From assembly GCF_030077735.1 (NCBI RefSeq), contig NZ_JASJEU010000003.1, positions 248,001 to 312,000 on the forward strand: a stretch of DNA of 64,000 bases, in the 5' to 3' direction. Positions 25,453 to 33,891 of the stretch are shown here, in pieces. The translations under genes and the position numbers were made by a program. Below the pieces are notes generated by a model, which was not told where the DNA came from, did no database searches, and saw only the letters and a list, made by a program, of their open reading frames with translations. The stretch's first letter is position 1; each line of letters opens with the position of its first letter. Source of the DNA: Gordonibacter faecis (GTDB taxonomy: Bacteria > Actinomycetota > Coriobacteriia > Coriobacteriales > Eggerthellaceae).

Positions 25453-26709
25453 GTGCAACTCACGCATCCGCAAAAGCATTTGGGGCCGCATTCGTTTTTC
25501 GTGTGCGCGCTGTCCATTAACCTGCTGCTTATCCTGTCCATCGACATGTACGTGCCGGCGCTGCCCAGCATGCAGCGCGCGTTTGGCGTGTCGGCGGCGT
25601 ACTTGAACCTCACGGTGTTTGTGTTCTTCGTGTTCTGCGCCGTGGGAGTGGTGTTAGCGGGGCCCATCAGCGACCGCTTCGGGCGACGGCCCGTACTCGT
25701 GGCAGGATGTGGGTTGTTCGCTGCGTCATCGGTGTTGTGCGCCATCGCGCCCACCGTGGAATTGCTGGTGGCGTTTCGCATCGGGCAGGCGCTGGGTTAT
25801 GGCGCGGTGTCAACCATTGAGACGGCCATGATCAAAGATGCCTACGAAGGCCCCGACCTGCAAATTGCCATGACCAGCTTGCAATCGCTCATCATTATTG
25901 GACCTGCAGTTGCGCCGTTTTTAGGAACGCTACTCTTGAGCTTGGCCGAGTGGCGCGGCATCTTCGAATTCTTGGCCGTGTGCGGTGTGCTGGGCTTTGT
26001 GCTGTCGCTGCTGATTTCCGAGACACACCCGCACGAAGACGGTGCCGAGCGACCCGGCGTGCTGGCGTCGCTTCGCACGATGGTAAGCGACGTGCGCACG
26101 CTCGGCCGCAGCCGCTCATTTATGGCACTTGCTCTGTTCATGGGCATAGCAGGCATGCCCTACTTCGCGTTCATCGCCGTGGTGTCGTACGTGCTGCTGG
26201 ATTTCTTCGCCGTGTCGTATTTGGAATACAGCTGCATCTACGCTGCCGCATGCCTCGTGACTATTGCGGCGCCCTATGTGTATGTGGCGCTGTCGAAGCG
26301 CTTTTCCGTGCGCACTATTTTGAAACTGTGCGTTGGCCTGACCGCAGCGTCCTTTGTGCTGCTGGCCGCGTTCGGCATGATTTCGCCCGTGCTGTTTCTG
26401 CTGGCGTTTGTACCCTACGCGCTTGCCGAGGGCATCGTGCGCCCCATGGCCTTCGTCGTGCTGCTTGACCAGCCGCCCAACCGCGTGGGAGCCGCGTCGT
26501 CGTTTTCAAACTTCTCGTACAGCATTCTGACCTCGGTAGCCACAGTGCTTGCCACCCTCGAATGGCCAAACTTCGTCGTAGGCATCGTCGCCCTCACCGG
26601 CGCAGCCGCCGCCATCATGCTCGGTTTGTACTGGTGGGGCCTACGGAAACGGGAGCAGACGCAAGAAGACGCCTCGCACACAGACAAGGCGCCTTCCGAA
26701 ATCAAATAA
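25453..26709 (+). CDS. MFS drug-efflux-type transporter (Bcr/CflA-like)
   Basis: A 418-residue membrane protein with about 12 helices. The N-terminus has the Bcr/CflA pattern DMYVPALPSMQRAF, the motif A GPISDRFGRRPVL and motif-C-like glycines (LIIIGPAVAPFLGTLLL). It would export toxic small molecules with protons. The start is GTG 25453 after GAAGGGG. It is convergent with fixX and shares a bidirectional terminator with it. There is no sequence evidence that it belongs to the acyl-CoA pathway. Confidence 0.88.
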   Translation: MQLTHPQKHLGPHSFFVCALSINLLLILSIDMYVPALPSMQRAFGVSAAYLNLTVFVFFVFCAVGVVLAGPISDRFGRRPVLVAGCGLFAASSVLCAIAPTVELLVAFRIGQALGYGAVSTIETAMIKDAYEGPDLQIAMTSLQSLIIIGPAVAPFLGTLLLSLAEWRGIFEFLAVCGVLGFVLSLLISETHPHEDGAERPGVLASLRTMVSDVRTLGRSRSFMALALFMGIAGMPYFAFIAVVSYVLLDFFAVSYLEYSCIYAAACLVTIAAPYVYVALSKRFSVRTILKLCVGLTAASFVLLAAFGMISPVLFLLAFVPYALAEGIVRPMAFVVLLDQPPNRVGAASSFSNFSYSILTSVATVLATLEWPNFVVGIVALTGAAAAIMLGLYWWGLRKREQTQEDASHTDKAPSEIK

Positions 26710-26712
26710 TTA

Positions 26713-26742
26713 CGTCGGCCTCCCGAACCTGGAAGGCCGACG
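26713..26742. terminator. Bidirectional hairpin between mfs and fixX
   Basis: CGTCGGCCT (26713-26721) pairs with AGGCCGACG (26734-26742) between the two convergent genes. The right arm shares the GTTCCGTCGGCC sequence seen in the hairpin of repeat copy A. Confidence 0.6.
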
Positions 26743-26749
26743 GAACCTA

Positions 26750-27049
26750 TTAGCCGAAGCGGTATTCTACGCCCATGGTGGGTTGGGGGTTTTCCCACTT
26801 TTTGACGATGGTGTCGCCGCAGGCGATGCGGCAGGTGCCGCATTCGAGGCAGCCGGCGTAGTCGAAGGACTTCGCGCCGTTTTCGTCAATCTTGTAGAGC
26901 GCCGCTGGACACACGCGCACGAGTTTCAGAAACTCTTCGGTGTCGGGGTCTTCCACTAACTCGATGTGAGCGTTCTCCTCGTCCACCTCGTACTTATCAA
27001 GGGCGAGAAACTCATCAACATTGACCGTGATTTCTTTAACCGTACTCAC
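26750..27049 (-). CDS. fixX: FixX-like ferredoxin
   Basis: A 99-residue ferredoxin-like protein with cysteines RVCPAALY and CLECGTCRIAC, the FixX pattern. It passes electrons between the ETF-quinone oxidoreductase-like FixC and the FixAB flavoprotein. The start overlaps the fixC stop by 4 nt (ATGA). As last gene of fixABCX it supports low-potential electron delivery, here probably to the CaiA reductase. Confidence 0.93.
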   Translation of the reverse strand: MSTVKEITVNVDEFLALDKYEVDEENAHIELVEDPDTEEFLKLVRVCPAALYKIDENGAKSFDYAGCLECGTCRIACGDTIVKKWENPQPTMGVEYRFG

Positions 27050-28347
27050 AGCGACTTCACCGCCTTCCGCACTTCTCCCGCAAGTTTGAAGAGCCCGCGC
27101 TTCTTCACGATAGGCATCATGCGCTTCATGAGAGGCTGCTGAGGCGCGCCGTCTACTGAGAACATGGCATTGAATATCTCTTTCACCATAACGGGGTAGT
27201 CGGTGAACATGCTCGACCAGCTCTCCATGGTGTGGGGCCAGCGGCGGAACGTCTCAAGGTCTTTGATGACGAAGGAGTTCTCCATGGCGCTCTTGTAGGA
27301 GGCAAGGCCAGCGGCTGAGGTGTCACCAGCGTCGATAGCCGCAACCGCTGCCTCGCCAGCCATCTGGCCAGAAGCAACGGCGAAGTCCATGCCGCGCACC
27401 TGATAGCCCATGTTCATGCAAAGGCCCGCCGTCTCACCGGCCACGAGGCAGCCGTCGAACACATAGGTGGGTACCATGTCATAGCCACCCTCGGGCACCA
27501 TGTGTCCGGAGTGCTCCACCAGCTTCGCCCCGCGGATGATGGGCGCCACCGCCGGGTGATTCTTGAAGTCCTCAAGCATCTGATACACCGGGGTCTCGTT
27601 CGCACCATCGGCCGCAAGCGAGATGGTAGCCACCAGGCCGAGCGAAATGGAGTCCTTGTTCGTGTAGAGGAACCCGCCGCCGACATTGCCATGCGTACAG
27701 TCGCCCACGAAGAGCATAGCCGCACCTTCGCCCTCAGGCACGAGGAACCGGTCTTCAATCTGGGAGGCCGGCAACTCATACACCTGCTTGATACCAACCG
27801 CCATCTGCGACGGCTTGGGACGCGGATTGCCAAGGCACTTCTCGGCGAGCACCGTGTTGCACCCTTCAGCGAGGATAACCACCTGAGCGGTAATTTCATC
27901 CTCACCCGCACGCACACCGTACACCTTGCCAGATTCGTCTTTCAGTAGCTCTTCCACCGCGATGCCGCAGATGTATTCAGCACCCGCCTCTTCGGCCTTC
28001 TCCGCCAGCCACTGGTCGAAGGGACCGCGCAGTACCGAGTAGGAGTCCTTCCCTTCCTCGGCAAGCTCCGGCGAGGTGAAGTCGATAGCCATCTGCGCCG
28101 CGGGATCCATGAACGCCATGCGCTCATGCGTGATCTTACGCTCAAGGGGTGCTTCCTCTTCAAAGTTCGGGAACACCTTCTTCAGCGAGTGGGAATAGAT
28201 ACGCCCGCCGGTCATGTTCTTAGCGCCCGCAAAGTTGCCGCGCTCCACCACCAGAACAGACTTACCAGCGCTCGCTGCCACATAAGCAGCCACCGCTCCT
28301 GCACACCCCGATCCCACCACGATGATGTCGAAATCAGTTTCAGACAT
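27046..28347 (-). CDS. fixC: FixC-like flavoprotein (ETF:quinone oxidoreductase family)
   Basis: A 433-residue FAD enzyme. The dinucleotide-binding motif is VVGSGCAGAVAAYVAASAG, the second FAD motif is FDGCLVAGETAGLCMNMGY, and the C-terminus has the FixC fold with a basic tail. In the E. coli cai/fix system it belongs to the electron-transfer branch for crotonobetaine reduction; in diazotrophs FixABCX performs electron bifurcation. It lies downstream of fixB across a 313-nt repeat-filled gap and overlaps fixX. Confidence 0.93.
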   Translation of the reverse strand: MSETDFDIIVVGSGCAGAVAAYVAASAGKSVLVVERGNFAGAKNMTGGRIYSHSLKKVFPNFEEEAPLERKITHERMAFMDPAAQMAIDFTSPELAEEGKDSYSVLRGPFDQWLAEKAEEAGAEYICGIAVEELLKDESGKVYGVRAGEDEITAQVVILAEGCNTVLAEKCLGNPRPKPSQMAVGIKQVYELPASQIEDRFLVPEGEGAAMLFVGDCTHGNVGGGFLYTNKDSISLGLVATISLAADGANETPVYQMLEDFKNHPAVAPIIRGAKLVEHSGHMVPEGGYDMVPTYVFDGCLVAGETAGLCMNMGYQVRGMDFAVASGQMAGEAAVAAIDAGDTSAAGLASYKSAMENSFVIKDLETFRRWPHTMESWSSMFTDYPVMVKEIFNAMFSVDGAPQQPLMKRMMPIVKKRGLFKLAGEVRKAVKSL

Positions 28348-28423
28348 CTTGGGTTTTCCTTTCTCCTTGCAGTGATACTCTCTTCGCCATTCTGAGCCTG
28401 CGAGTTTTCACGCTAACGCCGCA

Positions 28424-28469
28424 CGGGATCCTTCGGCTACGGCCTAACGGCCTCCGCTCAGGATGACAA
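28424..28469. repeat. REP-like repeat (GGATCCTTCG / CAGGATGACA type)
   Basis: The sequence from CGGGATCCTTCGGCTACG to CCGCTCAGGATGACA also occurs near 56750-56797 and, in part, at 56664 and 56808-56882. It is a widespread bacterial intergenic palindromic repeat. Confidence 0.7.
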
Positions 28470-28530
28470 AATGCACCGCTTTGCGACCACCGAATGTTCA
28501 GGGCAACAAAGCAGCAACATCGTCAATCGA

Positions 28531-28641
28531 GGGGAGATTCCCGGCGTGCCCACCAAGCGAGTTTCCCTAAAGGGACTAGCTTCGCGTCGCCGCAGCGAAG
28601 CGAGGACTGTCTGAGCGACTGGGCATGCCGGGAGTCTCCCC
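28531..28641. repeat. Long hairpin element between fixB and fixC
   Basis: 28531-28552 (GGGGAGATTCCCGGCGTGCC and two more bases) is complementary to 28620-28641 over 22 positions with only two G-U-compatible differences. The enclosed loop contains GACTAGCTTCGCGTCG, which is also found at 56823-56838. It may separate expression of fixAB from fixCX. Confidence 0.65.
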
Positions 28642-28660
28642 GGACAGGTTGATCCAGGTC

Positions 28661-29542
28661 CTACAGAGCCGCCACCACAGCCGGCAGCACGTCCTTCACG
28701 TCACCCACCAGACCGTAGTCACACTGCTTAAACACCGGCGCGTTCTTATCCTTATTGATGGCGAACAGAGTGCCCGCGCGGTTGCAACCAACCATGTGCT
28801 GCATCTGACCAGAAATGCCAGCCGCCACATACACCTTCGGCGACAGCATGAGCCCGGACACGCCCACGTAAAGCTCGGTCGGCAGCCAGTTCACACCCTC
28901 CGTAAGCGGACGCGAGCACGCAAGGCCGCCACCCAGCTTGTCGGCGAGCGCACGAGCCAGGTCAAGGTCAGCTTCCTCGGTGAAACCACGGCCGGCTGCC
29001 ACCACAGCGTCAGCCTTGAACAAATCCACGCCACTCTTCTCGATGGGCTTGGACGCAAGCAGCTTCACCGGGTTGGCCGGAGCCACCCAGGCCACCTCTT
29101 CCACAGCGTTCGCGCCCGAGGCCTCAGCACCCTCGAACGCGCCAGCGGACACGGTGTAGAAAGCCACGTCACCCGCAGGCTTTTGCACGCGCTCGGCCAC
29201 GCCGCCGAAGTAGAGGCTCTTCGCACCGCCCTCGAAGGACATGACGTCGGTGATGACCGAGGCGCCCGCGTGTGCGGCCAGCTTGCCGGCGATGGTCTTC
29301 ATGTGGCGCGTGGGCTCAACCAGAACCACGCCCGGATGCTCGGCGTCGAACACGGCAATTACGGTGTCGGCTGCGTCGTCAAGGACGGCACCCTCGGGAA
29401 CGGCGATGCGGGCAATCTTGTCGGCAACGGCCTCGGGGGCCTCGCCGAAGGAAACGAGCACAACCTCGTCGGCCATGGTGCGCGCACCGGCGGCGAGCTC
29501 CCGCGCGGCGTCCTGACGCTCAGCAATAACAAGTGCTTTCAT
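28661..29542 (-). CDS. fixB: FixB-like electron-transfer flavoprotein alpha subunit
   Basis: A 293-residue ETF alpha-family protein. The C-terminal FAD domain shows GRGFTEEADLDLARALADKL, the SRPLTEGVNWLPTELYVGVS segment and GISGQMQHMVG, then FAINKDKNAPVFKQCDYGLV. ATG 29542 was chosen (MKALVIAERQ); TTG 29551 is the alternative. It pairs with FixA to bind FAD and pass electrons to the acyl-CoA reductase. The gap of 47 nt to fixA indicates one operon. Confidence 0.94.
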   Translation of the reverse strand: MKALVIAERQDAARELAAGARTMADEVVLVSFGEAPEAVADKIARIAVPEGAVLDDAADTVIAVFDAEHPGVVLVEPTRHMKTIAGKLAAHAGASVITDVMSFEGGAKSLYFGGVAERVQKPAGDVAFYTVSAGAFEGAEASGANAVEEVAWVAPANPVKLLASKPIEKSGVDLFKADAVVAAGRGFTEEADLDLARALADKLGGGLACSRPLTEGVNWLPTELYVGVSGLMLSPKVYVAAGISGQMQHMVGCNRAGTLFAINKDKNAPVFKQCDYGLVGDVKDVLPAVVAAL

Positions 29543-29589
29543 GGGTATCAACTCTCCCTTTCTGTATGCGACGGATGGATGCGGGAATG

Positions 29590-30348
29590 CTACAGCGCGG
29601 CCTTGAGGGCGGCGGCGAACTGTTCGATGGCGCCGTCGGCCGAGGCGTCGAGAATCTCAAGCTTGCGGTCGGCCTGCTCAGGAGCCTGGCAGGATACCAC
29701 TTCAATCTTCGCGTCGAAGACCCCGTCCGCGGCGGCCACGTTCATGGGCTTCTTGCCAGCGGCCAGGATGTCCTTCATGCCCGGGATGCGCGGCACGGCG
29801 ATGTCGGGCGACACAGACACCACAGCCGGCAGCGGCACTTCCACCGTTTCCACAACATCTTCCAGCGTGCGCTCCACCTCAAGCGCGCCCTCCTTCGGCG
29901 TGATCTTCGTGGCGCCGTTCACCACCGGAAGGCCCAGACGCGCGGCTAGCTGCACGTCGGTCTGCTGCGCATAGTTGTCGGCCGAGCCGTCGCCACAGAG
30001 GATGACGTCGAAGTCACCCACCGTGCCTACGAGTTCAGCAAGGGCCGCAGCAGTCGCGTTGGCGTCGAGATTCGCGGTTGCATCCCCAGCGGTCATATAC
30101 AGTTCGTCCACGCCACGGGCGAGCACGTTCTTCTTCAGCTTAGAGTCGTCGATGTCGGCGCCTCCCACCGTGATGGCAACCACCTTCGAATCGCCCGCAG
30201 CGGCGGCCAGCTGGGCCGCGGCCTCCAGCGCGTTCAGGTCGTAGGCGGACACAATACCCTTGGCCTTGGAGTAGTCCAGGCTGCGGTCGGAAGCCACCTG
30301 GATGTCCTGGTCGTCGGGAACCACCTTGAAAGCAGCAACGATGTTCAT
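29590..30348 (-). CDS. fixA: FixA-like electron-transfer flavoprotein beta subunit
   Basis: A 252-residue ETF beta-family protein starting MNIVAAFKVVPDDQDI. It shows SAYDLNALEAA and the LCGDGSADNYAQQTDVQLAARLG motif of the family. It is the first gene of the minus-strand fixABCX operon. Its upstream region carries the TAAGTA...TTTTGCGATG motif (minus-strand reading) at 121 nt from the start, which is also found before the cai operon. Confidence 0.94.
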   Translation of the reverse strand: MNIVAAFKVVPDDQDIQVASDRSLDYSKAKGIVSAYDLNALEAAAQLAAAAGDSKVVAITVGGADIDDSKLKKNVLARGVDELYMTAGDATANLDANATAAALAELVGTVGDFDVILCGDGSADNYAQQTDVQLAARLGLPVVNGATKITPKEGALEVERTLEDVVETVEVPLPAVVSVSPDIAVPRIPGMKDILAAGKKPMNVAAADGVFDAKIEVVSCQAPEQADRKLEILDASADGAIEQFAAALKAAL

Positions 30349-30468
30349 GCTAACCTTTCCCTTCTCGTTTCCTTATGCTTGCTTGACTGGTATAAGGTGC
30401 CGGGATCGTTCGCTGAGCGTGCGGCCCCGACGCGTTGAGTGCACTATGCCGTGCGCCCGCCGCGCCGT

Positions 30469-30502
30469 CATCGCAAAATGCCTGTGAACCTGCGGTTACT
30501 TA
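30469..30502 (-). promoter_or_regulatory. Shared spaced motif upstream of fixA
   Basis: Plus-strand reading: CATCGCAAAAT, 6 nt, GAAC, 7 nt, TACTTA. The identical parts with identical gaps occur at 40593-40626, upstream of the cai operon. Distance to the downstream minus-strand start codon is 121 nt here and 122 nt there. It is a likely operator or activator site of one regulon. Confidence 0.6.
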
Positions 30503-30526
30503 TGAATTAACTATGCCCGACCTGCC

Positions 30527-30705
30527 GTTTTGCGATGCCGGGAACAGGGCATAGTGAGTGCGAATGTGCCACGCAACCCCTACACGCCACCTGAGCAGGG
30601 CACATCGGCAAAACCCCCGGTCACAAGCATCGCATGACCTCCCTACTGCTTTTCTTGCGATGCCCCCTTTTTCGGTATCATCGAGATACTGCCCGCCTTG
30701 CGATG
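30527..30705 (+). promoter_or_regulatory. Cluster of TTGCGATG boxes in front of caiD
   Basis: GTTTTGCGATG at 30527-30537 is the inverse of the CATCGCAAAAT core at 30469. TTGCGATG recurs at 30655-30662 and 30698-30705, and CATCGCA occurs near 30628. They lie in the 445-nt divergent region between fixA and caiD and may be binding sites for the same regulator. Confidence 0.4.
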
Positions 30706-30793
30706 CGCGCCCAGCGCGCGAGGCGCATGATAGTTCCAGTGCCGCGGGCGCGAACGCCGCTCGCTGGGAAGCTGAACCGTCAAGGAGGAACTA

Positions 30794-31579
30794 ATGGCAG
30801 ATTACTTTGGTACCGACACCGTGGTGTCCGAGCTTCGTGAGGACGGTCTTCTGATCATCCGCATCAACCGCCCCGAGGTGGCAAACGCGCTTAACGGCGT
30901 CACCTCCAAGGCCATGGAGAACATCATGAACAACGCCGAGACCGACCCGGCGGTGCGCGCGATCATCGTCACCGGCACCGGCAAGGTGTTCTGCGCGGGC
31001 GAGGACCTCTCCGAACTCTCTGAGGGCGGCGAGTGCCAGACCGTCACTGAGCATGGCTTCGGCGGCCTGACCGCGCGCCTGTGCTCCAAGCCCGTCATTG
31101 CGGCGTGCAACGGCTCCGCAGCGGGTGGCGGCATGGAGATCGCGCTGTCCTGCGACATGGTGGTGGCCTCCGAGCGCGCCAAGTTCGGCTGCACCGAGGT
31201 GGGTCTGGGCATCATCGCCTCCACCGGCGGTCTTGTGCGCCTCGCCCGCGACATCAACCGCAAGGATTGCATGGAACTTCTGCTCACTGGCAAGAAGATC
31301 AAGGCTGACGAAGCCAAGGCGCTTGGGCTCATCAACTATGTTGTGCCGGCCGAAGAGGTTATGGACAAGGCCATCGAGCTGGCCGAGGCCTGCCTGAAGA
31401 ACGCGCCTTTGGCTCTGAAGTGGACGAAGTACATCGTGCACGCCGCCGACCAGATGTCCGAAGAGGACGCCATGCGCTACTCGGATGCCGCCTACCGCTT
31501 CCTTGAGAAGACCGCCGACGGCATTGAGGGCCCCGCAGCCTTCGTTGAGAAGCGCGAGCCCAACTGGATCGGCAAGTAA
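30794..31579 (+). CDS. caiD: CaiD-like enoyl-CoA hydratase (carnitinyl-CoA dehydratase)
   Basis: A 261-residue crotonase, the same length as E. coli CaiD. The oxyanion-hole segments are FCAGEDL and AAGGGMEIAL; the two catalytic glutamates are E115 and E135, offset by four from my recollection of the E. coli enzyme. The C-terminus DGIEGPAAFVEKREPNWIGK closely matches CaiD. It would hydrate crotonobetainyl-CoA to carnitinyl-CoA or the reverse. It stands alone on the plus strand, divergent from fixABCX and 10 kb from caiA/B, with GGAGGAA before ATG 30794. A related hydratase for another beta-hydroxy acid cannot be excluded. Confidence 0.85.
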   Translation: MADYFGTDTVVSELREDGLLIIRINRPEVANALNGVTSKAMENIMNNAETDPAVRAIIVTGTGKVFCAGEDLSELSEGGECQTVTEHGFGGLTARLCSKPVIAACNGSAAGGGMEIALSCDMVVASERAKFGCTEVGLGIIASTGGLVRLARDINRKDCMELLLTGKKIKADEAKALGLINYVVPAEEVMDKAIELAEACLKNAPLALKWTKYIVHAADQMSEEDAMRYSDAAYRFLEKTADGIEGPAAFVEKREPNWIGK

Positions 31580-31639
31580 CCACCCCTCCTCTCCTTTCCC
31601 ATCCCCCGTCAGGGCTCCCCTTCGCCAAGGAGCCCCACC

Positions 31640-31682
31640 CACCAAAAAGCCCCCATCCTCAAGGACCGGGGGCTTTTTGGTG
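31640..31682. terminator. Bidirectional terminator after caiD and higA
   Basis: A 15-bp perfect stem, CACCAAAAAGCCCCC with GGGGGCTTTTTGGTG, provides a U tract in both directions between the convergent genes. Confidence 0.92.
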
Positions 31683-31703
31683 CACGCTCTCGTTAATCAA
31701 ATT

Positions 31704-32027
31704 TTACCAGCACGCGGCACGCGACCAAGGTTTGATCTTCTTAAGCTCCGGCTCAAGGCGCTCGCGAGTCACCTCGGTATCATACGCTGCCTGTGCCCGC
31801 AGCCAGTAGCCCTCCGACAAACCAAAAAAGCGGCACAGTCGAAGGTCGGTATCAGCCGTGATGCTGCGCCTCCCGAGCACAATCTGCCCGATGCGCTGCG
31901 CCGGAACGCCAATCTCCTTCGCCAACCGATACTGCGAAATACCCAGTGGCTTCAAAAATTCTTCCTGGAGCAACTCCCCCGGCGTCACCGGATCGAGCCG
32001 CACCTCCCTACTTTTCACCTCACTCAT
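31704..32027 (-). CDS. higA: HigA-family antitoxin
   Basis: A 107-residue XRE-type antitoxin of the HigA/VapI family (TPGELLQEEFLKPLGISQYR, then KEIGVPAQRIGQIVLGRRSI, then LCRFFGLSEGYWLRAQAAYD). ATG 32027 has GAGG 8 nt upstream. The gene follows its toxin on the minus strand with a 24-nt gap. It should neutralise HigB and repress the promoter upstream of higB. Confidence 0.92.
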   Translation of the reverse strand: MSEVKSREVRLDPVTPGELLQEEFLKPLGISQYRLAKEIGVPAQRIGQIVLGRRSITADTDLRLCRFFGLSEGYWLRAQAAYDTEVTRERLEPELKKIKPWSRAACW

Positions 32028-32051
32028 GCTCTTCACCTCACCCTACTGCGC

Positions 32052-32330
32052 TCAATGATAATCGACGATTTCCACATGTTGCGCGCCCGCGTCCGTCCAA
32101 ACGAAACACAGGCGGAATTGATCGTTGATACGGATGCTATATTGACCTGCGCGATTTCCTTTGAGGGCCTCAAGGCGATTGCCCGGCGGCACGCGTAAGT
32201 CATCCAGCACCGTGGCTACTTCAAGCTGACGAAGCTTGCGCAGCGCCACCCGTTCAAAGGGAACGAAGCGCTGAACTCGCCTACCCGATGCGAGTTTTTC
32301 CGTATCTCCATCTGCAAAGGAAACTATCAT
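32052..32330 (-). CDS. higB: HigB/RelE-family toxin (plasmid-maintenance killer type)
   Basis: A 92-residue RelE-fold protein (FVPFERVALRKLRQLEVATV, LEALKGNRAGQYSIRINDQF, RLCFVWTDAGAQHVEIVDYH). The family cleaves mRNA on the ribosome. ATG 32330 has no Shine-Dalgarno, but a near-perfect promoter ends 7 nt before it, so the transcript may be leaderless. Toxin-first order with higA behind is usual for higBA. The pair sits as an island between caiD and the transporter gene. Confidence 0.92.
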   Translation of the reverse strand: MIVSFADGDTEKLASGRRVQRFVPFERVALRKLRQLEVATVLDDLRVPPGNRLEALKGNRAGQYSIRINDQFRLCFVWTDAGAQHVEIVDYH

Positions 32331-32336
32331 AGAGCG

Positions 32337-32365
32337 ATAGTAACGCGTTGCGTTGTTACTGTCAA
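32337..32365 (-). promoter_or_regulatory. higBA promoter with palindromic operator
   Basis: On the minus strand, TTGACA (32360-32365), 17 bp and TACTAT (32337-32342) make a near-consensus promoter. The predicted start coincides with the A of the higB ATG. AGTAAC and GTTACT inverted copies (32340-32360) overlap it, the expected HigA operator. Confidence 0.75.
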
Positions 32366-32377
32366 ACGTTACTATTG

Positions 32378-33823
32378 TTACGCGTTTTCGGGGTGGGTGT
32401 CGGGGGTGGTGAGGGAGCTGGTTTCTTGGAGGGTTTTGCCGCGGGTTTCGGGGGCCATGGCTATTGAGAGGACCAGTCCAAGGATGACCAAGCCCGCTGC
32501 GACCAACATGGTGGGACCCACGCCGAAGGTGGCCAAAAACAGCGGCGTGCCGTAGGTGGCTATCACCGTGCCGATGCGCGAAAACGCGATGGCGATGCCC
32601 ACAGCGCTGGCGCGCACTTCGGTGGGAAAGAGTTCGTTGGGATAGAGCCACTGCAAAATGCCTGGTCCACCGCTAAAAAATGCGTACAAGCCAAACGCAA
32701 GCACCACCACATACACCGGCGCGTCGGGAAACAGCCCCAAAATGACCAGGCCCACTGCCATAAGCGCCAGCGAACGAATGAGCAGCGGACGACGGCCCAT
32801 GGAGTTCAGCCAGAACATAGCCGGGATAGACCCAATGAGGAAAAAGAGGCTCACAACGCTCTCGCCGAGGATGGCCTCATGGCCCGCGCCCAGGCCAAAC
32901 GCCGTCATGATTTCCGGGCCGAACGTGTAGATGGCATACATGGGTGCCACCTGGCAGAGCGTAAGCACACCCAAAAACACAATGCGCTTGAGATACCCAC
33001 CGCGGAAGATTTCAAACACCGTCATGCGCTTGACCGTAGGGTCGGGCCGCTCAATTTCCACGTCCATACCGTAAACGCGCTCCATAACCGCATGCGCCTC
33101 TTCGGTGCGCCCGCGCTCGATCAGCCACAGGGGCGACTCGGGCACCTTGCTGCGCCCGATAAGCAGAAACACGCAGATGGGGATGGGCGAAGCAAGCATC
33201 CACTTCCAGCCATCTTCCACGCTATAGAGCGCGTAGCCCACGACCGCTGCCACGGTAGCCCCGAGGTACCACGCGGCCGACACAATACCCATGTTGATGG
33301 AGCGGCTTTTCTTGGGGGCAAATTCAGCGATGAGCGAGGTGGCAATGGGATAGTCTGCGCCAATGAACATACCAATGAGGAAGCGTGCGGCCACCAACTC
33401 CCAGGGCGCCTGGGCGAGCACGCTCCAGAGCGACAGCAGACAGATTGCCACCACGTCGGCAATAAACATGATGCGCCGCCCAATGCGGTCGGTCACATAG
33501 CCGCCCAAAATGGTGCCGAAAAAGATACCCACGAGCACCGATGCGCCGATGGCGGCGCTCTCTTCGGTGGTGAGCGCGAAGGCGGGCACAATCTGCGTGA
33601 GCGCCACGCCGATGAGCGAAAGCACGTAGCCGTCGAGAAACGCGCCGCCGCTCGCAAAGAACGTGATCTTGCGCAAGAAGGGCGTCATGGACACGTCGTC
33701 AAGCGTCTTTTTCACCACGCGCTTGGAGACATCCACCAAACCATCAGCGATTTGCTTGGCCCCGTCAGCCACCTCCCCCATCGGTGGACTGCTCACCTGT
33801 GTCAGATGCTTCACATCGCTCAT
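32378..33823 (-). CDS. MFS metabolite:proton symporter
   Basis: A 481-residue transporter with about 12 helices and a 45-residue cytoplasmic N-terminal extension. Motifs are GGYVTDRIGRRIMF, WLIERGRTEEAH, the loop ELFPTEVRASAVG and the C-terminal PETRGKTLQE of the sugar/organic-acid porter branch. GGGG 7 nt upstream supports ATG 33823. It is the last gene of the minus-strand run that starts with caiA, so it may import the substrate or export the product of the acyl-CoA pathway, replacing a CaiT-like antiporter. The substrate is not deducible. Confidence 0.88.
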   Translation of the reverse strand: MSDVKHLTQVSSPPMGEVADGAKQIADGLVDVSKRVVKKTLDDVSMTPFLRKITFFASGGAFLDGYVLSLIGVALTQIVPAFALTTEESAAIGASVLVGIFFGTILGGYVTDRIGRRIMFIADVVAICLLSLWSVLAQAPWELVAARFLIGMFIGADYPIATSLIAEFAPKKSRSINMGIVSAAWYLGATVAAVVGYALYSVEDGWKWMLASPIPICVFLLIGRSKVPESPLWLIERGRTEEAHAVMERVYGMDVEIERPDPTVKRMTVFEIFRGGYLKRIVFLGVLTLCQVAPMYAIYTFGPEIMTAFGLGAGHEAILGESVVSLFFLIGSIPAMFWLNSMGRRPLLIRSLALMAVGLVILGLFPDAPVYVVVLAFGLYAFFSGGPGILQWLYPNELFPTEVRASAVGIAIAFSRIGTVIATYGTPLFLATFGVGPTMLVAAGLVILGLVLSIAMAPETRGKTLQETSSLTTPDTHPENA

Positions 33824-33850
33824 TTTGTCCCCTTTTTCACAGGTTGATAA

Positions 33851-33889
33851 AACGTCGAGCAGTTCCGACGGCCGTCAGGCCGGCGGAAC
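33851..33889 (-). repeat. Partial relative of the structured element
   Basis: GTTCCGACGGCC and GGCCGGCGGAAC form a 12-bp hairpin with a TGAC loop (minus strand), 2 nt after the maoC stop, followed by CGTCGA-like sequence. It matches only the terminal hairpin part of copies A-C. Confidence 0.55.
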
Positions 33890-33891
33890 GC

